In this document: piece by piece, positions 6,292 through 11,458 of the stretch | Numbering within the stretch: the stretch's first letter is position 1 | How the letters are laid out: every line of letters starts with the position of its first letter | Source: an uncultured Frankiales bacterium | Lineage (GTDB): Bacteria > Actinomycetota > Actinomycetes > Mycobacteriales > SCTD01 | Length of the DNA stretch: 14,583 nucleotides | Reading direction: 5' to 3' | Assembly (NCBI GenBank): GCA_946479905.1 | Contig: CAMLIA010000111.1 | Coordinates: 1 to 14,583, forward strand | Translations under genes and position numbers: made by a program | The notes under the pieces: generated by a model | Seen by the model: the letters and a program-made list of their open reading frames with translations, nothing else | What the model was told of the DNA's origin: nothing | The model's database searches: none

Positions 6292-6717
6292 TCAGGCCCG
6301 GGCGTCGACCTGCCGGAGGCCGCGCCGGATGTTGCGGGTCAGGCCGGCCTTGACGACGAGGTCGGCCAGCGGCACCTCGGAGCCCAGCCGGATCTCGTAG
6401 TCGAGGTGGGTACCGCCGGCCGGCGTGGACGTGAAGCGCATCACACCCTCGTGGTCGCGGATCGGACGGCCGCCCTGCGTGATGCGGTAGCGGATCAGGG
6501 CGTTCGGCACCGCTTCGACGACGGTCTCCTGCAGCGAGGGCAGCGGGCCGATCTTGAGACGCCGCACCGAACCGACGCCGTTGCGCTCGGTGTCGCCGTC
6601 CTTGAGGCGCGTGATGGTGGCCCCGAAGAGCGGCCCGAGGTTCTCGTGCTCGGACAAGTAGGCGTAAACCCGGTCAACCGGGAGGGCGAAGTCGTGCTCG
6701 ACGTGGACGGTCTTCAT
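6292..6717 (-). CDS. SRPBCC (START/Bet v1-like) family protein
   Basis: A 141-residue cytoplasmic protein of the polyketide cyclase/dehydrase-lipid transport superfamily, which binds hydrophobic ligands in a helix-grip pocket. The start MKTVHVEHDFALPVDRVYAY followed by LSEHENLGPLFG is the typical first strand and helices. The middle carries the antiparallel sheet (GSVRRLKIGPLPSLQETVVE, ALIRYRITQGG, GVMRFTSTPAGGTHLDYEIR). The long C-terminal helix is LADLVVKAGLTRNIRRGLRQ. ATG 6717 is chosen because the fold starts there; the frame open upstream encodes low-complexity Arg/Ala sequence and overlaps the divergent gene's start. No clear Shine-Dalgarno or leaderless -10 precedes it. It is divergent from the ceramidase gene across 43 bp, and the secreted-protein gene lies 95 bp downstream on the same strand. 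Confidence 0.88.
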   Translation of the reverse strand: MKTVHVEHDFALPVDRVYAYLSEHENLGPLFGATITRLKDGDTERNGVGSVRRLKIGPLPSLQETVVEAVPNALIRYRITQGGRPIRDHEGVMRFTSTPAGGTHLDYEIRLGSEVPLADLVVKAGLTRNIRRGLRQVDARA

Positions 6718-6746
6718 GGGCAGAGAGGAAACCACGTCCCGCTGCC

Positions 6747-6755
6747 GAACTGTTC
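6747..6755. promoter_or_regulatory. Short palindrome GAAC-T-GTTC with a -10-like AACTGT in the divergent gap
   Basis: The 43 bp gap between the SRPBCC and ceramidase genes holds GAACTGTTC, a 4+4 bp palindrome. AACTGT (6748-6753) has A2 and T6 of TANNNT and ends 7 nt before GTG 6761, so the palindrome may coincide with the ceramidase -10. The symmetric AACAGT on the minus strand could serve the SRPBCC gene. Confidence 0.3.
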
Positions 6756-6760
6756 CAGCC

Positions 6761-9478
6761 GTGAGACGCCTGCTGCTCGCCCTCGCCCTCGTGCTCGCCG
6801 GTCTGTCGGCCGTCGCGCGCGCCGGCACGCCCCCGACGCAGCTGCTGGCGGGCGCCGCGACCGTCGACGCCACGTGGCACGTGGGTGCCAGCGCCGGTCA
6901 GTACGCCAGCACCGCCTCACCCCAGGACGAGTGGGACCCGAACGTCCAGAGCGTCAAGAACGCCTCGTCGTACGGCGTGGCCTCGCGGTTGTCCGTGCGC
7001 GCGCTCGTCCTGGCCAACCCGGGCAGCTACCCGGTCGCCCTCGTCAAGGACGACAACTACCTGTCGCAGGACATGCTCGTGCGCCGGGCCGCGCAGATCC
7101 TCGCCGACCGCGGCAGCAAGGTCACCTACGAGCACCTGCTCGTCAGCGCGACGCACGACCACAACTCGCCGTACTACTCGACGCCTGCGGCCGGGGTCTG
7201 GCTGTTCCAGGACGCCATGGACCTGCGGATGCTCGAGTACCAGGCGCGGGCGATCGCGACAGCCGTCCAGACCGCGGAGAAGCGGATGCGCCCCGCGCGG
7301 CTCGGTGCCGTCGTCATGCCGTTCAGCACCTTCCAGGGCAACATCGCCGGTGCCGGCATCGGTGAGGACGGCGCTCCGGTCGGGTACCCGTTGCAGGAGA
7401 ACGACCACGGCGCCACCGTCATCCGGGTCGACGGCACGGACGGCCGGCCGATCGCGACCTACGCGAACTACGCCGAGCACGGCGAGTCCCTCGACGGCTA
7501 CGACCTCATCAGCGGTGACTGGGTCGCGCCCTTCGAGCGGTACGTCGACCGCGCCACCGGGGCGCCCGTCGTGTTCAGCCAGGGCTCCGTGGGCTCGGCC
7601 GAGGGGCCGTACGAGCACGCCTACCCGAAGGGGAAGGCGCCGCTGACGAAGGACGGGGTGCCCGCGATCTGGGCGCACCTCGGCTACGCACAGGCGGAGC
7701 GCGGTGCGCACCTGCTGGCCGAGGCGGTCATCGCCGGCTGGCGCTCGGCCCGGATGTCATCGGACGTCAAGGTGGCGATGCTGACCCACTGGGTGCCCGG
7801 CCCGGTCTCGCACCCCTACCCGTCCGTCTCGAACTGCCGGACCGGGCAGTCCGTCGACGGCGACCCCGGTGCACCGGTGCTCGGCCTGCCGGACTGCGAG
7901 CGCGCCTCGGACGCGTTCGGCCAGTCGGTGCCGGCGGACGGGCTGTACGACGCGTTGCGCCGCAGCGGTCTGCCGATCCCTGCGAACTACGACGCCACCT
8001 CCTTCGGGTCGGTGGAGGAGAACGCCCGGCTCAAGCTGCAGGCGGTCCGGCTGGGCAGCGTGCTGCTCGCGTCGTGCGCCTGCGAGCCGCAGAGCGACCT
8101 CATCAAGGCCCTCGAGACGCGCACCGACCGGGCGCAGGGCAACCGCTGGAACGGGTTCGACGTGGCGTCGCAGAAGGCGGTCGACGGCGCCTGGCCCGGC
8201 CGGTCGGTGCGGGCGTGCTTCAAGGTCGCCAAGGGCTACAGCTGCCCCGACCCGCGCGACTACACCGGAGCGGCCCGCACCGTCGTACCGGCCGGTGCCT
8301 TCGCGCACATGGAGGCCGAGATCAACAACCCGGCCGACGGCTGGGACGACCCGTCCTACGCCGCGCAGGCGGGCGCGGAGCCCACGGATCCGCAGCAGAT
8401 CAAGGGCAACTTCACGTCGCACGAGCTGCCGGCCCGGTGCGGCTACGCGGTCTCGGTCGGGCTCGGCCACACCGGCGACTACAACGGCTACACGGTCTCC
8501 TACCGGGAGTACATGAGCCGCGACGCCTACCGGAAGGCGCTCACGGCCTACGGCCCGCACACCGCGGACTACATGGTGACCAGGCTGATGGCGATGGCGT
8601 CCGCGCTGTCGTGCGGCGCCCCGGTCCCCGACGAGCCGCTGCAGGCTGCGGCGGCGGCCGACGAGGCCCGGCAGGACGCCGAGGCGCGCGCCCTGGGGCG
8701 GCTGGGCTCGGCCTACCTCGACGGCTGGGTCGCGCAGCTGCCGGACTCGGCCGGTCCTGCCAAGCCCCTGGCGCAGCCGCGGTCGCTCCAGCGGTTCGGT
8801 GCCGCGACCTTCCGGTGGGTCGGCGGCGACAACTTCACCGACGACCCGACCGTGACCGTGGAGCGTCGCCTCGGCTCCCGGTGGGTGCGCTACGCCGACC
8901 AGAGCGGCGAGGTGCAGGTCGTCCTCGACCAGCCCGGCGGCCTGGCCGCGTCGGCCGTCGCGGAACGGTCCGGCGGTCAGCGCTGGACCTGGACCGCGTC
9001 GTTCGAGGCCTACGACGCGTTCCCGCGGACGACGATCGCCGGCGGTCAGGTGCCCGACGGGTCCTACCGGTTCGTCGTGCACGGCCGCATCAAGACGGGT
9101 GGGAGCCAGAAGGCGTACACCCTTGTCTCCCAGCCCTTCTCGGTCTCGCGGTTCACCGGCCTGACCGGCCGGGTCGAGCGGTCGGGGACGCAGGTGCGGT
9201 TCGTGCCGGCTGCCTACCCCCGGACCTACCGGTCGCCCATCAGCTTCCTCGGCGACGACAAGGGCGGGCTGCCGGGCGCCGGCTCGGTGATCTGCAAGAC
9301 GTGCACGTTCCGGCCGTGGGCCGTGCACCCACTGCTCGCCCGGGTCGTCTGGACCACGTCGACCGGCCGTCACCTCGTCGGCTCGGCCGTGACCCTGCGG
9401 CCGGGGGAGACCGCCTGGATCGCGCCCGGCGGCCTGACCGACTCCTACGGCGAGACCAACGGCTCGCGGATCAGCTGA
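6761..9478 (+). CDS. Secreted neutral/alkaline ceramidase-like enzyme
   Basis: A 905-residue protein with an N-terminal signal peptide (VRRLLLALALVLAGLSAVARA) followed by a neutral ceramidase-type catalytic domain. The family hydrolyses the amide bond of ceramides with one zinc ion. Matching features are LLAGAATVDATW near the new N-terminus, THDHNSP (131-137, zinc histidines), YAEHGESLDG with ISGDWVAPFERYVD (from 237, zinc His240), and DYNGYTVSYREY (from 573) with the later YGPHT. From about residue 684 an Ig-like domain (FRWVGGDNF, VTVERR, WTWTASFEAYDAFP, PDGSYRFVVHG) matches the family's C-terminal domain. About 120 further residues follow, with an ICKTC pair. The usual nucleophile motif GDVSPN is replaced by GSVGSA (275-280), so activity or substrate may differ. 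GTG 6761 is chosen because it begins the signal peptide. Confidence 0.85.
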   Translation: MRRLLLALALVLAGLSAVARAGTPPTQLLAGAATVDATWHVGASAGQYASTASPQDEWDPNVQSVKNASSYGVASRLSVRALVLANPGSYPVALVKDDNYLSQDMLVRRAAQILADRGSKVTYEHLLVSATHDHNSPYYSTPAAGVWLFQDAMDLRMLEYQARAIATAVQTAEKRMRPARLGAVVMPFSTFQGNIAGAGIGEDGAPVGYPLQENDHGATVIRVDGTDGRPIATYANYAEHGESLDGYDLISGDWVAPFERYVDRATGAPVVFSQGSVGSAEGPYEHAYPKGKAPLTKDGVPAIWAHLGYAQAERGAHLLAEAVIAGWRSARMSSDVKVAMLTHWVPGPVSHPYPSVSNCRTGQSVDGDPGAPVLGLPDCERASDAFGQSVPADGLYDALRRSGLPIPANYDATSFGSVEENARLKLQAVRLGSVLLASCACEPQSDLIKALETRTDRAQGNRWNGFDVASQKAVDGAWPGRSVRACFKVAKGYSCPDPRDYTGAARTVVPAGAFAHMEAEINNPADGWDDPSYAAQAGAEPTDPQQIKGNFTSHELPARCGYAVSVGLGHTGDYNGYTVSYREYMSRDAYRKALTAYGPHTADYMVTRLMAMASALSCGAPVPDEPLQAAAAADEARQDAEARALGRLGSAYLDGWVAQLPDSAGPAKPLAQPRSLQRFGAATFRWVGGDNFTDDPTVTVERRLGSRWVRYADQSGEVQVVLDQPGGLAASAVAERSGGQRWTWTASFEAYDAFPRTTIAGGQVPDGSYRFVVHGRIKTGGSQKAYTLVSQPFSVSRFTGLTGRVERSGTQVRFVPAAYPRTYRSPISFLGDDKGGLPGAGSVICKTCTFRPWAVHPLLARVVWTTSTGRHLVGSAVTLRPGETAWIAPGGLTDSYGETNGSRIS

Positions 9479-9479
9479 G

Positions 9480-9550
9480 CACGGCCAGGGGTCGCAAGAC
9501 GGCCCCGGTGGGTCATCGGCGAGGGCGATGTCGCGACCCCTGGCACCGTG
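9480..9550. terminator. Large inverted repeat between convergent genes, likely bidirectional terminator
   Basis: GCCAGGGGTCGC (9484-9495) and GCGACCCCTGGC (9533-9544) form a perfect 12 bp stem. It extends by CACG/CGTG (9480-9483 and 9547-9550) after a 2 nt bulge. The 37 nt loop contains a second hairpin, CATCG (9514-9518) with CGATG (9526-9530). It fills most of the 81 bp between the ceramidase and M18 aminopeptidase stops. There is no T-tract on either side, as is common for actinobacterial terminators. Confidence 0.6.
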
Positions 9551-9559
9551 AGGGGCGGA

Positions 9560-10795
9560 TCAGGTGAGGCAGGCCGTCATGGCGGCGATCATCAGCGGTA
9601 CGTCGACGGCGGACGCGAGCTCCCGGCAGCTGTGCATCGCGAGCATCGGGTTGCCGACGTCGACCGTGGCGATGCCGATGCGGGTCGCGGTCAGCGGTCC
9701 GATGGTGCTGCCGCACGGCAGGTCGGCGCGCGTGACGAAGTGCTGCACCGGGACCCCCGCGTCGGCGGCCTTCGCGGCGAACCACGCCTCGGTCCGCGCG
9801 TCGGTGGCGTAGCGCTGGTTGGCGTTGTGCTTGATGACCGGGCCGCCGCCCAGCAGCGGGGTGTGCGACGGCTCGTGCCGGTCGGCGTAGTTGGGGTGGA
9901 TCGCATGCGCCATGTCGGCGCTGACGAGCCGGGACCGCGCGATCGTCTGTGCGTACGCCTGCGGGTCGGGGTCGCCGGTCGCGGCTGTCAGCCGGCGCAG
10001 CACGTCCTCGAGGAACGAGCCGCTCGCGCCCTCCGCGCTGTCGCTGCCGACCTCCTCGTGGTCGTTGGCCACGAAGACCTGGGTGTGCGCGGCGGCCGGC
10101 GCGTCGACGATCGCGTGCGTCGCGGCGTGGCACGACCCGAGGTTGTCCAGGCGCGGCGCCGCGATCCAGTCCGAGCCGGTGGTGGCGGCGGGCTGGGTGT
10201 CGGCCAGGACGAGGTCCCACCCCAGCGCTCCCGGGGACCCGAGCTGCTCGAGGAGGTCGGGCTCCTCTGCGAGGCCGGCGACCGGGACGAGCTGGCGCTG
10301 CGGGTCGAGGGTCAGGCCCTCGCGGACGGAGCGGTCGAGGTGGATCGCGAGGCTCGGGATGCGCAGCGTGGCGCCGACGAGCCGGGCGAGCGTCGTCGTC
10401 CCGTCCGGCTGGGTCACCCGGCCGGCCACCGTCAGCTCGCGGTCGACCCAGGTGTGGGCGAGCATCCCGCCGTACGGCTCGACCCCGACGAGCTTGTAGC
10501 CGACCCGCGTCAGGTCGTGGTGCGGCCGGACCTTGAACGTGGGGGAGTCGGTGTGGGTGCCGATCCCGATGATGCCGGCGTCGGCGAGCGGGCTGCTGCC
10601 GACCCGGAAGGCGACGATGCTGCCCCCGTCGCGGATCACGTAGTGCTGGGCGCCCGGGGCGAGCTTCCAGCGGTCCGCCTCGTCCAGCTCCGTGAACCCG
10701 GCCTCGCCGAGCCGGCGCGCGATCTCGGCGACCGCGTGGAACGGGCTGGGGGACGCGTCGATGAACGCGCGCAGGTCGTCGCCGAGAGAGCTCAT
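9560..10795 (-). CDS. apeB: M18-family aminopeptidase
   Basis: A 411-residue cytoplasmic zinc aminopeptidase of the M18 (aspartyl aminopeptidase) family, which removes N-terminal residues, preferentially acidic ones in characterised members. The metal site is readable: H81 and D83 in GTHTDSPTF, bridging D217 in APRLDNLG, the E247/E248 pair in NDHEEVGS, an Asp in SADMAHAIHPNY, and the final His in NPMLAMHSCREL. Length is slightly below the usual 420-460. ATG 10795 is preceded by TAACGT at the leaderless distance. The same frame is open far upstream but crosses the promoter and the next genes, so it is not coding there. It is convergent with the ceramidase gene and divergent from the 184-aa gene. 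The apeB symbol follows common use for this family in actinobacteria. Confidence 0.93.
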   Translation of the reverse strand: MSSLGDDLRAFIDASPSPFHAVAEIARRLGEAGFTELDEADRWKLAPGAQHYVIRDGGSIVAFRVGSSPLADAGIIGIGTHTDSPTFKVRPHHDLTRVGYKLVGVEPYGGMLAHTWVDRELTVAGRVTQPDGTTTLARLVGATLRIPSLAIHLDRSVREGLTLDPQRQLVPVAGLAEEPDLLEQLGSPGALGWDLVLADTQPAATTGSDWIAAPRLDNLGSCHAATHAIVDAPAAAHTQVFVANDHEEVGSDSAEGASGSFLEDVLRRLTAATGDPDPQAYAQTIARSRLVSADMAHAIHPNYADRHEPSHTPLLGGGPVIKHNANQRYATDARTEAWFAAKAADAGVPVQHFVTRADLPCGSTIGPLTATRIGIATVDVGNPMLAMHSCRELASAVDVPLMIAAMTACLT

Positions 10796-10802
10796 GCGTT
10801 GC

Positions 10803-10808
10803 ACGTTA
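10803..10808 (-). promoter_or_regulatory. -10 hexamer TAACGT (minus), leaderless promoter of the M18 gene
   Basis: TAACGT is a full TANNNT match on the minus strand and ends 7 nt before ATG 10795. There is no Shine-Dalgarno sequence. The spacer upstream of it contains a 14 bp palindrome. Confidence 0.55.
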
Positions 10809-10814
10809 ACGAAC

Positions 10815-10828
10815 GTCGGGTACCCGAC
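10815..10828. promoter_or_regulatory. Perfect 14-bp palindrome, candidate operator
   Basis: GTCGGGTACCCGAC is its own reverse complement. It lies in the 108 bp divergent gap, between the -10 of the M18 gene and its expected -35, and 30 bp upstream of the -10 of the 184-aa gene. A dimeric repressor bound here would occlude RNA polymerase on the M18 promoter. Confidence 0.4.
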
Positions 10829-10858
10829 CTCCGTGACGCCAGGGAGCAATTCGGGTCC

Positions 10859-10864
10859 TAGGTT
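10859..10864 (+). promoter_or_regulatory. -10 hexamer TAGGTT of the 184-aa/STAND operon
   Basis: TAGGTT matches TANNNT, with a transcription start expected near 10871 and a leader of about 33 nt. GAGGGGG at 10888-10894, 9 nt before GTG 10904, is a strong Shine-Dalgarno sequence. This operon therefore departs from the leaderless pattern of most of its neighbours. The nearest -35-like match, GTGACG at 10833-10838, is 20 bp away and doubtful. Confidence 0.45.
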
Positions 10865-10903
10865 GTCGCCACCACTGCCAGACCGACGAGGGGGACTCGC
10901 GAC

Positions 10904-11458
10904 GTGACCGACTCCATCATCTTCTACCCGGAGCTGCCTGGGGCCGACTACCTCAAGGACATGCAGGTGGAGGGCCGCATCCGGGTCGCGCTGAACCCGT
11001 TGCGCTCCCTGCATGCGGGCATCGCGCTGCACGCCAGCGAGTCGACGGAGACGCTGTCCCTCGTCGCGGCGCCGTCGTGCCCCCCGAACCTGCCGCCCTG
11101 CGACCCCTACGAGCTCGTCAACTACCTCAGGTCGCGGATCTCGGCGATGGAGCCGCTCAAGTTCGTGGCCTTCGTCCCCGTCACGGTGGCGCCCGGCGCC
11201 CGCCGGAAGTGGGAGTCCGACGTCCAGGAGGTCGAGCGCGCCAACGACAGGGAGGGCACCTTCCTCGCCGCGGCGCACCTGCTCGGTCGTGGTCCCTACA
11301 ACGGGATGGTCGAGGTGATGGCCGACGACCTGCGGGTGATGCTGGACCTGCTGCTCGCCGTCACCGACTTCGACTACGTCAGCCGCGCCGACGTCCACCT
11401 CGTCCACCCCGACAGCCAGCTCGGGATGGGGAGCGAGACCTTCAGCAGCCCGGGCTGA
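10904..11458 (+). CDS. 184-aa protein of unknown function, coupled to a STAND ATPase
   Basis: I do not recognise a family. It has no signal peptide or membrane helix, so it is probably cytoplasmic. The N-terminal half (1-85) alternates strands and loops with a CPPNLPPCDP segment. The C-terminal half looks like a beta-alpha-beta unit: KFVAFVPVTVAPGARRKW, then FLAAAHLLGRGPYNGMVEVM, then LRVMLDLLLAVTDF ending in SRADVHLV. This order (hydrophobic strand, helix, G-x-Y-strand, Asp, helix, strand) resembles the ligand-binding RAM domain of Lrp/AsnC regulators, but without their helix-turn-helix. That comparison is inference. GTG 10904 has the Shine-Dalgarno sequence GAGGGGG 9 nt before it. The TGA overlaps the ATG of the next gene as TGATG, so the two proteins are made together and probably act together. 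Confidence 0.8.
   Translation: MTDSIIFYPELPGADYLKDMQVEGRIRVALNPLRSLHAGIALHASESTETLSLVAAPSCPPNLPPCDPYELVNYLRSRISAMEPLKFVAFVPVTVAPGARRKWESDVQEVERANDREGTFLAAAHLLGRGPYNGMVEVMADDLRVMLDLLLAVTDFDYVSRADVHLVHPDSQLGMGSETFSSPG

Noticed and set aside
7757..9373. Long minus-strand open frame (538 codons) opposite the ceramidase gene
   Set aside because: It is a shadow of GC-rich codon bias: Arg/Gly/Pro/Val-rich with no domain, fully inside a gene with strong motifs on the other strand.
9548..10861. Plus-strand open frame of 437 codons across the M18 gene
   Set aside because: Antisense shadow; the minus strand encodes a complete M18 peptidase with all metal ligands.
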